From NCBI GenBank assembly GCA_021030915.1, contig JAGEMR010000005.1, positions 496,001 through 560,000 on the forward strand: a stretch of 64,000 nucleotides of DNA, in the 5' to 3' direction. Shown here in pieces: positions 23,701 to 36,700 of this stretch; positions within the stretch are counted from its first letter, which is position 1, and the number at the start of each line of letters is the position of its first letter. Origin of the DNA: Astrothelium macrocarpum (lineage: Eukaryota > Ascomycota > Dothideomycetes > Trypetheliales > Trypetheliaceae). Position numbers and translations under genes: made by a program. The notes beneath the pieces are model-generated. The model saw only the letters and a list, made by a program, of their open reading frames with translations, had not been told where the DNA came from and searched no databases.

Positions 23701-24118
23701 GCTGGAAAGCTTGCGAGATGGGCATATCGCCATCCTCCATATTTCGGAAGTAGACTTGCCATGAGATATGCACGCTGGAGGGATCATGTTTCCATTGCAT
23801 ATACATTTCGTCGATGTAATTGGCAGTGTTGCCTTGAAGGAAGGAGTCGTTTGGATCCTAGAACAGTGTTAGCCTTTTGCTTCTTTTGTAGGCCTTACTC
23901 AAGCGTACAACACCCTTATCAGTGTCCTCTGCAGCCACGGCATATTGCCTCTTGGAGGACTGCTGAGTGATTAAGGCAAGGGGTCTGCGTTTGTTAATGA
24001 GAGTGCGGGTTGGAGCTTTCTGAGACAAGGATGTGAAGCTTGCTCTGGGAGAGGAGCTCCCTGAGACGAATCGGGGACAGCATCGCCGTAAAGACGTCCT
24101 CAACATTGTGGAGGTCAT
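20797..24118 (-). CDS. KGD1: 2-oxoglutarate dehydrogenase E1 component
   Basis: Thiamine-diphosphate enzyme that decarboxylates 2-oxoglutarate and passes succinyl to the E2 lipoyl arm in the mitochondrial matrix. Four exons (23909-24118, 21813-23857, 21388-21761, 20797-21335; introns of 51, 51 and 52 nt) give 1055 residues, the usual length. The leader beginning [14 protein letters not shown] is basic and Ser/Arg-rich, a mitochondrial presequence; a second ATG lies four codons on (24104-24106). Visible core motifs: [13 protein letters not shown] (about 300), [17 protein letters not shown], the [14 protein letters not shown] cofactor region, QGHNETDQP, and after splicing [20 protein letters not shown] and [15 protein letters not shown]. 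The longer open frame upstream of 24118 starts at a TTG and is rejected as the start. Confidence 0.97.
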
Positions 24119-24454
24119 GCAGCAGGGGAATGTAAGGAAAGAGGGAGAGCGAATTGGATGCTTGGCGCTCTCAATAGGAAGAGACTGGAAAAAACTGGGG
24201 GTGGAGGAGGCGTCCGGGAACTCAAAGAACAACCGGGAGCGCCTCCATGCTCCCGCCTCAAGCCGAGCGCCAGGCGGTTATCAACAAACATGCGACAACA
24301 TCAGCAGTCATAACACTTGTACCTAAGCGCTAGGGCGAGATGACGCTAGGCTAATGTCGGGCATCTCAGACCTTGCCTACCGTAGGCAGATACATAGTGT
24401 CTATTTCTAGCTTCGCAAGATCCTGGAAGAGCTTCTGCAGCTTGCTATACAGTC
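24119..24454. promoter_or_regulatory. Shared divergent promoter KGD1 / TFB1
   Basis: A 336-bp head-to-head region between KGD1 (-) and TFB1 (+). The short distance implies overlapping promoters and 5'UTRs. No clear TATA element is visible near either ATG. Confidence 0.55.
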
Positions 24455-26204
24455 ATGGCGTTTAGGGCGGCTTACAAAAAGCAGGCAGGGAAACTGCTTT
24501 TCTCTGCGCAACAGGATCACGTAGAATGGTCGCCAGATACATCAGCTACTGGGCCCGTGTCGATCAAGATATCCGTCAAAGATGTTATCAGTATGTACCC
24601 AGAAGCCCGCTGCAAGACTCATGCTGGACTCGTCCATTGCGACGTGGAGAAAATCGACTGAAACTTATTCAGATCTTCAACGCACGCCGCCAACGAGCGA
24701 TAAACGTGCGGTCATGATAAGCGTCCAACCAGCTGGAGCAGCGGCCCCAGAAAAGCACAGGTTCGACTTCAATTCTTCCTCAGCTGCCACAGATCAAGAT
24801 GCATTTACGGAAAGGATGTCAACGCTGATCAAGAATATCAAGACGCAATCTGAAGCTGCCCCGGGTACCCCATCCACGCTTGACCGATCCAAACCAGACG
24901 GCCCTGTTCCACAGGACGACTCCGAGGACATGCTACTTATCAAAGACCTCAAGCTGCAGGAAGCCTTGATACGAGAGAAGCCAAGTGTTGCTCAAGAGTT
25001 GCGACATGCAATTAGCAATAAGCCGCAATCTATCTCTTTGAAAGACCTCACTCAGGATTTCTGGTCTTCTAGGCTGCCTATGCTTCGTTCTTTTGCTGCT
25101 GAGAATGGCCAAAAACCCGGTCAATTCAATGCATTCTCTGCAATTCAGACAAAGACCGTAGACGGGGAAAGCAAAATCGACCTTCCCGCCGAGGTTATTC
25201 AACTCCTCTTTGAGCAGCATCCAGTAGTGAAGCGCGCCTACACCGACTTGGTGCACAAAAAGTCACCGGCATTCTCAAATGACGTTGGCTTTTGGAGGGC
25301 TTTCTTGAATAGTAGATTGTATAAGAAGCTGCGTGGCGAGAAGATTGCCGACGCGGTGGGAAATGCACACGTGGACAAATACCTTGATTACAGTGCTGCT
25401 ACCACCGAAGCTCATATTCCGCGCTTCGATGATCTCGAAGGTAACGAACAGAATCATAGTCAGCGCAAAGGTAATCAGCCAGATATTACGATGCGCGCTT
25501 CAACCGGCGAAGGATTACAGACCCTCAAATCCTTGAACCACATCAGTCAAGCTTTAATGTCACGAATCAATCCTGACGAATCCGAGCCCTTTGACACTGA
25601 GCTGCACGACCTTCAAGCAGATCTGCCCGATAACCGGGTTGCTCTAAATATCAAAGATGCAGCCTCATTCACTAGTTCTAAACGCGATGCGGCTTCAGAT
25701 GAAGCAGCATTGTTTTCTAGACTAAAGCCCAAAGACGTCCTACAAGGGATGCGCAATGATGTTGCGCACGAAATTCGGCTAAATAGGATGAACGACGTGG
25801 AAGATTATGACGATGATGACGAAGAGGATGAGGACGAGGATGAAGCGCTGAGTACATCTCGCGCTTTCAATATCGCTGCAGATGGGTCACTACAAGCGCT
25901 CCGACGCCAACGTCGACTCGACTTTTCAAGCGCGCCTCCCAGTGCGCCGGAAGCACTGACTACTTCGCACCAGACTCTGGTATGGACACTCAAGCGCTTC
26001 TGGACCATCTTCTTGTCCGGCGATGCTTCTAAAGCAAACGAGTTGCAAGAAGTAGTATCGCAGCTGGGCACGCACCTTAAAGGCGTCGAAAGTATAGCAA
26101 CTACGGCGGCTGAAAAAGCTCTGGTAACATCAACAAAGGCCGCTGTTACTGCAGCTGTCATGCAATACCGTCTAGCACGGGAAACAGCAAAAGTAGTTCG
26201 ATGA
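24455..26204 (+). CDS. TFB1: TFIIH core subunit Tfb1/p62
   Basis: Subunit of the TFIIH core, acting in RNA polymerase II initiation and nucleotide excision repair. Exon 1 is 24455-24590 and exon 2 is 24673-26204 (82-nt intron, GTATGT donor), giving 555 residues. An N-terminal PH-like domain (about 1-100; starts MAFRAAYKKQAGKLLFS, crosses the junction as KDVINLQRTPPTSDKRA) binds activators and XPC/Rad4-type factors. Two BSD domains follow (about 160-215 and 230-290: SLKDLTQDFWSSRLPML; DVGFWRAFLNSRLYKKL), each with the FW pair. A C-terminal helical region carries an acidic stretch (DYDDDDEEDEDEDE, about 405-425). Start and length agree with the family. Confidence 0.95.
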
Positions 26205-26287
26205 AAAGCTTGCTATGGATTACTATTGGATTAATAATATCTGGCCCGGTCATTTGTGGTATCTCTCGAAGCTCTGATCGCTTTGCC

Positions 26288-28740
26288 TCACGGCTTATGT
26301 TCTTCCATCCAAATATGTTTCCCTTCCATGCGATGCAAATACATTAAAAGGCCCTCCTCGGAGTCACCGGCATTACCTGTAAACTGTATCAAATTTCCCT
26401 CGATGCACTCATACTTTATAATCCTCAATCCCCAAACTGCAATGAGATTCTCACTCCACATTACATCTCCCCATAACGAGTCTGGCGCAGATGCCGCCGC
26501 AACGCGCACGATACCCATGAGATCCTGAAGATGATCTTCCAGGTCTGATAAGGCGGTTTGTGCTATATCTCCGTCATCTCCTAGGTCGACGTCTCGCAGA
26601 GCCTGGAATCGTGTCCGTGGATCTGCTGAACATAGAGCTCCACAACGTATGCGTTCTAGTATTCCGGAGAGATAGCTTGCCCGAAGCCAGTCTGTCCAGC
26701 CAGCGACAAGACTTTTGCAGCTAGTATCATCGTCGTCTTCCCGAGTATCAAGGCCACCATTTTTGTGCATGATGAAAAGCCAGCAGAGCCAGAGAGTCCA
26801 AATATCCTCTTCCCACCCCGCCTGCTGAAGTACTTGTATGTCAGATGAATTAGCACTCTGTTCTAATCCGGAGAGAAACGATTGATGAGCCAATGGAAAA
26901 GCCCGACGCCAGACCTCCAGAACCTCGGAAAGTGTGAGGAGCAAAGAACACCTATGCAGCTCTGGTAAATTGTGTAAGAAATTGGGATAGGGTCGAATGG
27001 ATTGGACGATGGCTCTGAGCTCTTTGATCACAGTTTCAAGAATATAAATTTGGCCGTCGCGGTACCGTTGCGCATTAGCTTGGAGCTTGTTCTTTGGTTG
27101 AGTAGGTAAGGCGCTTTTGTAGGCTATGAGACGGTCAAGCATGGGCTGGACCTGCTCTATCAGATGCCGCGAAATGGCAAAAATGTCTGAGCAAATCTTG
27201 TTGGTGATTAGATATTGCTCGAAATTTACCACCGAAATATCTTTGCCGCGCTCTTGCATTACCATGTGAAAAACCAATTCGATTAGTGTTGGTGGTAATG
27301 CATTCCAGAAGGAGAAAGCGTTGCTTTGATATCTCTGGGCCAGGTATTTCGGACCTGGTAGGTAAAAGGTTGCTGCGCAGGTGTCCCATCCATCGGCATC
27401 AAACAATTCTGGGTGAGTTGCTCGTAATTTGCTCTGCACTAAAGTTGACGGTGGCTTAAAGGCCAGAGCAAATCGGTCCCACGGGTTTTGCGGTGTACAA
27501 AAGCCGTAGCCCATAAGTACTAATTCTGTTCACTTATAGATCCACAATCGTACAGGTAAGACTTACGCTCTTCGTTTGCCTTCCTGCCGTAATTATTGAA
27601 GACTTCCTCTCCTTGCGTTTTGGGCTCTTCCACGTTCATGCTAAACGAATCATTCTCAAAAGACCAGTTTGCCTCAGCAGAGTGGTCGTGGTTGAAAGCA
27701 TCAAGGACTGGAAAGAGCACTTGAAATGGTCCATTGGCAAGTGGAAGGTAGACGTTTTTGGCGACTGGTTGGTCTGTATCCGTGTGACGACTATATGCCC
27801 GGTATGTTTCTTTATCACAACATCAGCAAATGCTAAGGTACGAGAGGCCCTCCAACATAGATGGACGACGTTGAGGTCTATTGCCAAGATTTCACACCTA
27901 AGCTCTTGAGTGATAGATTTCAATACGAAAAGCTAAGTTACTGCACATTTAATTGACAGGCAAAGAAAGAATATCAAAAGCCAAGCTTACTTTGGTCTAC
28001 CGACTTGTCCCGGTCGTCTACGCCTTCGTTGGTGGCTTGCCTAGGATCTATGGAGGCGTGCTCAGTAGCACTGCTGGTAAGCCACAACGAGGTGAAACTC
28101 CGAGATGTGTAGACTGTAGCAGCCCATTGAAAGAGCTCCCTGAATAGTATTGTTAGAGTAGGATGACGATAATCTTAGATATTCTTTCTTGGTGGGCTTC
28201 TTTCTCCCAATTTAGAACTCACCAACTATATTTCTCGACAGGCCAGTCGAATCGCTTGAGGATTTCTAGGCCTTCTCGCCAATAGGTTTGCCACGCCCTC
28301 GTTCTCTGCCAGTATGCGGCTAAGAGATTAGTGCCCCCAAGCCACTGAAGGTCCTCATCTTGAAAATATACCAGAGTACCTAGCCGTTCTGGCGCATTTG
28401 GGGATGGTAGAGTGTCAATGTAAGGTCTCCAAAACGAATTCGACGCCAAAAATTCATGCATGAGGAAAAACCAGCCTACTGGCTCCGGAGGTAGGGAAGC
28501 AGCCAGGGCTGACCATGGCAGGTCGCAGGCTGATTGCGGAGACGACGCTATTGCATTCAAGCATGAGAATGACAGTGAAGCTGGACACGAACAGACGCGT
28601 GTAGTTGCAGCTATGAAAGCCCCCTGCTTAACACGAACGTGAACGCCCTGTTGATCATTGTGGACTAATTCAAGATCGGGATGTAGCCATCCCCCATTGG
28701 ATGTGAACCATTGCTCGAATGCCACAAGGCATTCGAACAT
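26288..28740 (-). CDS. SET-domain lysine methyltransferase (SETD3/SETD6/RLSMT-like)
   Basis: Probable S-adenosylmethionine-dependent methyltransferase acting on lysine (or histidine) of non-histone proteins. Best model: exons 28223-28740, 27991-28139, 27567-27773 and 26288-27519, 701 residues. The N-terminus (FEQWFTSNGGWLHPDLELV) is the family's opening strand. YTSRSF is followed by LFPVLDAFNHDHS, the SET NH-box, and EEVFNNYGRKANEELLMGYGF, the catalytic Tyr region, crossing a 47-nt intron at NEE|L. The C-terminal half (from NPWDRFALAF) is the helical substrate-binding domain, longer than usual. The start is the ATG at 28738-28740; the frame upstream opens only at a TTG. The intron 27774-27990 (217 nt) is unusually long, and its acceptor is ambiguous; an alternative acceptor in the same phase lies some 50 nt upstream. 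Confidence 0.83.
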
Positions 28741-29272
28741 GATTCTCAAGGCCGTCTGGAGCAAGAGCAGCCCAGCTCATTTTCATGGGCGTTCCAGTGA
28801 CGATCGCCGGCGTGGATTATTTTCGCGAGAGCACAAGATCTTCACCGGACAAAATCTTGGCCTTCCCCTGGGTGCCGAAATACATCTGAACGACCGGGAG
28901 CGCGGACTTCGAACCATCCTCCATCAATCAACCATCGGTCCTGAACGGAGGACTTTTTTTTTTCGTGAAGATTTCTCATACGTTCTTTCCCGGTGAAGCC
29001 TCTGACGATGGAGTTTAGCACTAAGACCGAACCAGCAAGGGTGATGATCTCAACGACGGCGTTAGCATGTTCATGTGCAGACGTTAATCCCATAGAAAAA
29101 TCCAAAATCATACCATGATTAAATAATGGTTACTCAACTGGAGATAGGCTTCATACTTCTCTCCTAACATTTTCTGATAGTATTACGCCTCTATATAAGC
29201 TGTCTTCTTAACTGTCTCAACTGCACATCTCATTGTTTTGTACTCTGAAATATCCACTGTGCTACCAGCAAT
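28741..29272. promoter_or_regulatory. Divergent promoter SET-domain gene / AKR gene
   Basis: A 532-bp head-to-head intergenic region. The right-hand part contains a TATA-like box before the aldo-keto reductase. The left part contains only short frames antisense to each other. Confidence 0.5.
29192..29199 (+). promoter_or_regulatory. TATA-like box of aldo-keto reductase gene
   Basis: TATATAAG lies about 75-80 nt upstream of the AKR start codon, a suitable distance for a fungal core promoter with a short 5'UTR. A strong TATA box is in keeping with an inducible detoxification gene (inference). Confidence 0.5.
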
Positions 29273-30527
29273 ATGACTTCAACGCAAAAATCCGCCATTA
29301 ATGTGGTTTTTGGGGCCATGACGATAGGCAAAAAGGGTTGGCTTTCTATGTGCCCCTTTCGGAGTATTCAACGACTGACTTTAGATAGGCGCGGAGCAGG
29401 CTCGTGTTCACGTAAATACTTCTACAAGACTTACCACGCCTTGGCGCTAATCATGGTAATAGACTCTAGAAGAGACATCTGCAATTCTCGACATATTCCA
29501 GAAACATGGACACAACGAAATTGATAGCGCCCGGGTTTATGGAGAAGGAAGTTCCGAGGAGATGCTTGGCGAACTCGATCTAAGAAAGCGCGGCTTTGTC
29601 ATCGACACGAAATACTTTCCCACAGGTAAACTCGTCTTGAATAGGAAATATCATTTGGTTCAAACTCAGTAACGGAAACCCAGCTGGCAAAGCCATTGCA
29701 ATGAATAGTCAATGGTCTCAAAATCTAAAGCATGATACTGAGGGTCTCCGCAAGAACCTTATGGAGTCATTAAAAGCTCTCAAAGTTGATAAACTCGACA
29801 TGTGGTGCGTCCAGGTCAACAACAAAGTCTTCAAATTCAAGCGATAACATCGCACAGGTATCTCCACGGTCCCGATCGAACGACACCCTATGATGTGACC
29901 ATGAAGGCTGTCAACGACTTGTACAACGAACGGTATTTTACACGCTTCGGTATTAGCAACTACATGTCGTGGGAAGTGGCACAAATCTGCGAGCTGTGCG
30001 ATAGATATGGTTGGATCAAACCAACTGTCTACCAGGGCGTATATAATGCCATCCACAGGACAGTGGAACACGAGCTTTTGCCTTGCTTACGCCATTACGG
30101 GATTGCCTACTTCAACTTTAACCCTTTGGCAGGTGGATACCTCACAAGTCGGTACCACAGAGAAAGCAAGGGAGGAGAAGGCGGGGATATCGAAGAAGGC
30201 AGCAGATTTGACCCCAATCGCTGGCAGGGAAAGATGTATCGTAACCGCTACTGGAACGAGCCTTACTTCGAAGCTCTGGATATCATTCGACCGGTGGCCA
30301 AGAAGCACGGACTTACGGAGGCTGAGTGTGCGTTGAGATGGATGACTCATCACTCTCAATTGAAGAGGGAGCTTGGAGACGCAATAATCATCGGTGCAAG
30401 CTCCACCAAGCATATGGAAGAAAACATGCTTGACTTGGAGAAAGGTCCACTGCCAGATGACGTCGTCCAGGCGCTTGATCAAGCATGGGAAAGGGTGAGA
30501 GGCATAGCTTGGAAATACTTTCACTAA
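29273..30527 (+). CDS. AKR7-type aldo-keto reductase (aflatoxin-aldehyde reductase-like)
   Basis: NADPH-dependent reductase of aldehydes and dicarbonyls. Five exons (29273-29336, 29389-29411, 29463-29625, 29684-29804, 29858-30527) give 346 residues. Exon 2 is only 23 nt. It restores GAEQARVH after the FGAMTIGKK start, matching the AKR7 N-terminus. The catalytic tetrad is visible: Asp and Tyr in NEIDSARVYGEG, Lys in IDTKYFP, and His in YLHGPDRTTP (formed across the last junction). FGISNYMSWEVAQI, KPTVYQGVYNAIHR and FNPLAGGYLTSRY are AKR7 signatures, and the C-terminal IIGASSTKHMEENM binds NADPH. An acceptor at 29683 (ACCCAG) rather than 29670 keeps the frame. The physiological substrate is unknown. 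Confidence 0.92.
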
Positions 30528-30730
30528 ATAGAGGATGTCTACATTCTGAGTTGAGTGCTGTTGGCCTTACTATTACTATCATAAATCTTCAAACGCTCGT
30601 TACGTCATAGAAACTGACAGTACCGGAATAAGCAAAGCAGAAGGTATCGGATATCTAAAAATGAAAACACAGACAATAAAAGAATCATAGTTCGTCCCTC
30701 GTGTACCATACCAATGTTCGTCAAATTAGC

Positions 30731-33700
30731 TCAACCCTTCGCACTCCATTTATCATTGTAAGCTGTCACGGCAACACCAATCTGCCTATACAACCAATTC
30801 CTGCTGCCTTCGTCCTGTACAGGAATGAAAGGCCCATTCGTTCCACCTTTCAGCGAGATGCTCATTCCTGTTCGTTCCTTGCTAATAGTCTGGATATCTT
30901 TGAGCGCGACATCCCATTCCGTTGTCAACTTCTTGGACCGGACCAGCATGATGCCGTTATATGTGAGCATGACTAGCAGGTCTTTGCCCGTGAGTTCAAG
31001 GTGCGCAATGTAGTCCTCATTGAAGTATTTGCCATTATCGATGGTCTTTAGCCAGAATTGACCGAGCGCTTCTCGCTGTGAGTAAGGTCTCACAATACCA
31101 TCTGTGCCGATGAAACGCGTCAAACGGACACGATCCAGACCTTCTTGGTCGAAGACAGTTGTGGTGTTGCGGACACCCTCGGAAATGTTGGATGCCAGGT
31201 CGAAAGCGCCAATGGCGGGCTTCGTAGCGAGTCCCAGAAATCCTTTGCCAACACCCTTCACAAATCCTTGGAGACCTTCCTTTTCAGCACCCTCCAGTGG
31301 ATGCCTTGCCAAGCCTCCAATTCCACTCGCTAAGCTGCTGCTAAAAGCATTACCGCCAGAGGTGATACCATAGAGCGCATGCTTGGGACGATTACGCGAC
31401 CGAGACATTCTGCGCTGATCCTGAAACTCTTTGTCCAGAGTCGCTGCGGCCAATCCCTTAGAGATACTGCCTGTAAATTTGGAGACGCTGTCGGACAAGC
31501 CAAAGACGGATTTCTTGACGAAGCTTGAAGCGCCTTTGGCGATACCGATACCCAAGTCCTGTGGCCGATCAGCCACAAGACCTTGGTAGGGTTCGTAGAA
31601 GATGTCGGCCACCCCAGAGCTGACATTGTTGAATAGACCGACCGGGTTGCCAAGGAAATCGGCGGAGCCTAAAACAATGTGGACCTGACGGAGAGATTCC
31701 TGTACATAATGACTTCTAATATTGTTCGTAAGCGCATTCACTGAGACCCTTGCATTCTCCAGCATCAGCGCATTGTATCGAATAGGGGCGTCGTTGACAT
31801 TGCCAATGGACATTGTAAGGACGTTCACCGCGAACATGAACGGATTCGAGGGGCTTCCGGTGTCCTCGGCATTGATGCGCTCTGTGCGCACGAAAGACAG
31901 ATCGAATTGCATTGGCTGGAGATGCAAAAGCTCAAAGTAGATGTCTTGCCCAACTTGTTCCTGCTTTGGCTCAGGGATGTCCAAGGTATTGTCACACAGA
32001 TTGTCTTCTTTCTCTTCGGCCCAAGATGCGCCTGGTACTTTGCTGAAGTCGAGTAAGGCAAAGATGAAATCTTCGTCGATTTCGATCGTCAGTTGTTGTA
32101 AAAGAACTGTAAAATATTTGATGTAGAGGACGCCATAAGAATCGTCTTTGACTCGCGTAATCATAGAATGAAAGATTGGATGCTGTTCCATGTCTTTGCC
32201 AGTCTTGGGAACAACACTAGGATAGATCAAGATAGGGAAAATGCCGCCGTAGAGCTGATTGTCGATCTGTATCCATTTCACAGTTGAATTTAGAGTCTGG
32301 TAAAGTCTTGAGTCGGTGTACTTCAACTCAATATCACGCATTGTCAAGTAGACGAGCTCTCTCAGTTGCCGGTTAACTAGAGACACGCCGATGCCTGCAA
32401 GCCGTAGTTGAGCTTTGAGCGTGACATCGCTTTCGATGTCTTTGACTTCGAATCCGCCAACAGTCGATTGAGAGGCGGTTGCGGACTTTTGTTTGTATAA
32501 ACTCTGTGATGGTCTATAATTTGATAGCACTAGTGTTTGGGTAGGTCCGTTGGCAACCACATTGATGTCAATTATCCGACCTCGGCTTTGATTTTGTGCA
32601 GGAGGAACCCTGAATGGTATTTGATTTCCAATCTCCGCAAGCTTAACGTGATGTTCCTTTTTATTTGCACTGACGACGAGATTTTTATTGGTTGCGGCTG
32701 GGTAGTCCCATGCGTACGGCATGATGCTTCTCGGCGGAAGGCGGTATTTGATAGGTCGCCATCCAGATCCCCGGTCTTCCTCGTCCTCATCTACATTTGG
32801 ATTTGACTGCCAGAATACAAATTCGATATCGCTTTCGTTACGCATCGAGAACGGCCAGTGCTTGGTCTCAACGCTCACGTGGACGAAAATCGTAGCAGCC
32901 TCAAGTAAGATCTCAACCCTGATAAGGTGTTGTCGCTGGCCGGCTTTTGCAAGTTTGACATGAACAGTCCCCACATTTGCAATGTTAAACGGCGACGACC
33001 ATTGATTATTCATCCCCGGAAAGCAAAGGCTTAGCTGTTGACCTACACTCTGACGAAGGAACCTCAGAGGCAATAGCTCGCCATTCTTAATCGTCATGAA
33101 ATCAGACGATCCTGGTTCTCTAATGTTGAGGTCCTCGCCAATCTTGTTCTTGAGGATGAAACGAGGAGCAATGGTGACCACCTTTGTTAGTTTATACTGC
33201 CCAAAAAGTAAGTATGGATCTTTGTACAGCACCAGCGGCACGCTCTTACCTTGCCCTCACCCTCCTCCACTGAAACACCGACATGCATCTCCGATCGATC
33301 ATTGGATGACTGTAAAGTTACACTGTATTTGCTACCGATGGCGTCGAAGCTCTGAGGCTTGCTCCATGTCGAATCGTCGATCTTGAGTAGGGCACGGTTC
33401 TTGGGATCGTCTGTGGGAAAAGAGAACATAAAGGGCTGGGCCTTTCGAGTGTCATTTTCCGCATTGGCGAAGACGCTCTGACCAGCAGCACTCTTGGCGG
33501 ATCCCATGAAAGCTTTACTGCGGACATCAACCTCCATTCCGGTTCTGTTGAGGACAAGATAGGGAGCGTAGACAGTAACTTTGAAAGCACCACCACTGTC
33601 AGGTAAGTTGTAGTAGTGGAGCTTCAATCTCAGTGTAAGGTCTTTGTTGTCTTTAACTACAAGAGTCTTTTCTCGGCGAAAGTCTTCGCGATCAGAAGAA

Positions 33701-36700
33701 TTGATAATTGCAAATTCGCTCTGTTTGAAGGGTGTATCCTGCATGTCGATGCTCATCAATAACAGATGAGATAGCTCTACAACGTGTACTGGACTGACAC
33801 CTCCCTTCCGGAGGAAATTCGTCCAATCCTTCTTCGTGCTTTTGTCGTATATTCGATACTTGAAATCAAACGGTAGGAGATTTTGGATTTCAACAGGAGC
33901 CGATAGTCTGATACGCATGTATGGGTAGACACCTGTCAGTGGATCATTCTTGTTGAACGCTGCATTCATCTGGAAATAGAAAGGAGGGGATTGTTGATCG
34001 TCGTGCTCGCCCTGGCATGTAATGGTTCGTGTAGGTCTCTTTAGTAACTCTTTCCAAAAAAGTCTCTCGTTCGACCAAGTATAACCAAAGCCTTGATCGG
34101 GACGAACGACAAGGGAGTGCATAAAGGCGGCACCAACAGGAGCTGGCCGACCTTCTCCGGGAGCAATCTTCTCGATCTTGAGCAAGTGGCCTTCCTCTGG
34201 ACTGAACACCCCAATCTCAACGGGTATCTGGGTATTATTCTCCACAAGCAAAGGGGATCGGAAGGTGATGTATTTGATGTTGTCTTCTCCAAGCTTGACA
34301 TCAACCAACATCCGGTGCAAGACTTTATCTTTTCGCGGACTGAGAGCATAAAGATTTTCGCCTTCTCGATTGACTGATATTCGATCAATACTTTTAAATC
34401 CGCTCCCTTCGAGTAGTATGCCAACGACTCCAGTAGCCCCCTCTGGAGCTAACGTCTCTCTGGTCACGGTAGGATCTTCAAATCGCCATGGAATCTCTTC
34501 GCCGTCCGTCAACTTCGCAGCCGCCTCAGTACCGCTATCATTCCCCACGGCCCATACATTCAAGTCGAATCCAGTGTAATTCCGGATCCGATATGGTGCG
34601 TCCGTTCCTCGGGGTTTCGAGAGGACGTCTTCATCTGTTGAAAGGAACTGAGCGGATTTTGACGCAAGGGCAATTGTAGCAGAAGTAATCGTAATCTCAA
34701 GTGACTTTCGAGAGTAGAGATCAACGGAAAGCATGTTCGTATCTTGCTCTTTAGACATGTGGAAGCCCAAGGACCATGGCTCAATGAGCGGTTCCCATGC
34801 TGATTTGGAGAAATTGTAGACATTAAAATACGTGTCGATGTTGGTATCAGCTGTCATTGTAGAGGACCAGTCTCGAACATCAACATCGAATTTCTTCACG
34901 CTCCAATCTAAGATTGGAAGTTCGTGAAGGTCTCCAATAAGTACAATACGGATGCCGGCGAATGCAATCTTCATTTCTTCATGCTTCATAACCTCGGAGC
35001 TCTGAGGCTGAGTGCGTTCATCAGGAGGGGCCTTTGAGCGTTTTGTGCTAATGGTCTTGGCCGTAGGCTTTCCAATTGTTGATCCACCCTTACCTACAGT
35101 GGATTTCTTCTGTTCTGCAGCTGAGGCACCTTTGAGCTCCTTTATCTTTCGTGGCTCAGTGTCTCCCATCTTGGACTCGTCTGACGCGGACATTGCAGAA
35201 GCTCTACTAAAGACTTGCATAGCAAGCAATATATCTCTGAGGGACAAGCGAAGGACCAAAGGCTCGATATCGACATATATGCTCATAAGCGAGGCATCTT
35301 TGGATTGTGAGCCAGTATCGAGCGAAGTCTGAACACTGAAATCATCCAGAATGCGTAGGCGAGAGTCATCAAACCTGTCCATCCGGCAGAGGAACATGCC
35401 TATTTTCTCAACTTGAAGAGTCATGGCATTTTGCTGGGAAACAAGCAGTTGCTTTGTGCTAAGAACCACAGCTTCTGAGTTTGAAATGGCTGGATTAGCG
35501 ATAAGGACAATCTGCGCTTCTACAACATTTACGCGATATGACATCGTCATACCCTCGTCCGTGGAGTCTCCCTGTCCTTCTTTAGTGGCATTAGGCTTTG
35601 GTTGGACAACGGCATCAGAGTGCCCGCTCCTGGCGGATTCAGCCTCGTCCGTATCAGCATCACCATCTTCTATTACCATGGGTTCATTGCTGGCCAGGCC
35701 CGCATCCAGGAAGTTCTTTACCGCGAAAAGATAATCAAGCGCCAGGATCACTCGTGGGCTATCGACTGTCAGAAGGGCAACGAGATGTCGGTCTTTCCCA
35801 CCAGAAATCGAGATGCTGGCCATGAATTGCTGTTTTACTTCGTTGTTGATCAAGGACATGATTTTACGGAATTTGTTTGTTTCTCGCGTCCGAGTATCCT
35901 TAATAGTGAATGATTGAACAAGTAGCTCTGATTCCAGTGATCCATCGCTCGTCATACGCAGCTTAACATTTGTCTCATTCAACGAGAATTTAGACAGACT
36001 AGCAGTCTCCAGGTTGCCGATAGGCTCTGTTTGTTTGCCATTGATCAACTCAAGACCAATTGCTCCCACCTTAAAAATCAAGTCAACTTTCGTCCAAGTT
36101 TCACCTGAGATGTTGGAATCTGAGCCAGGGTCTGCTTTGGAAGCTGGACTTCGAGGCTTCTCACTGTGCTCTCCATTGGTCAATGCTTTTGCTGGTTTAA
36201 CTGTGGAATCCGGCAATTCTTCTTCTACTTGTTCCTCAACAACTTCGCTTGGGTCCGTTGCAAATGCCGCGGGTATTGACCTCGATAAGTCAAGGATGAA
36301 TTTCAACTGTTCTTGCGTGATTCTCAGGTTGATGTTGGACATGGAGCCTTCGACTTCGAGATCCGGACGTTTATAGCCAACTTTGTGCTCTGCGTAGGTG
36401 ACTTTGAAGTCGATGTCGACCTTGTCGATAAGTTCCAATTCCTCAGACTTGTTTTCTGGGTAATGGAAAAGTGAGGTTAGCCGGATCTTGTTGATGCCGG
36501 CCGTTAATGTGTTTGCTACGTCGGACTCTTTCGATTCATCTAGCGGGACGAACTGATTATTGGCGTAAATCTCGCCCAAATATGCTGTGAGTTGATCTCG
36601 CTCTGGTTGATCGCTAATGACCACTTGGGGAAAGATAACAATTGGCGTCTTGATGAGAATGTCGAAATGCATCTTATTTGCCCTTTCTTGTAACTCATTG

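Noticed and set aside
24119..24232. Upstream extension of KGD1 (38 residues)
   Set aside because: It begins at TTG, not ATG, and its sequence is not presequence-like; the ATG at 24118 starts a good mitochondrial leader.
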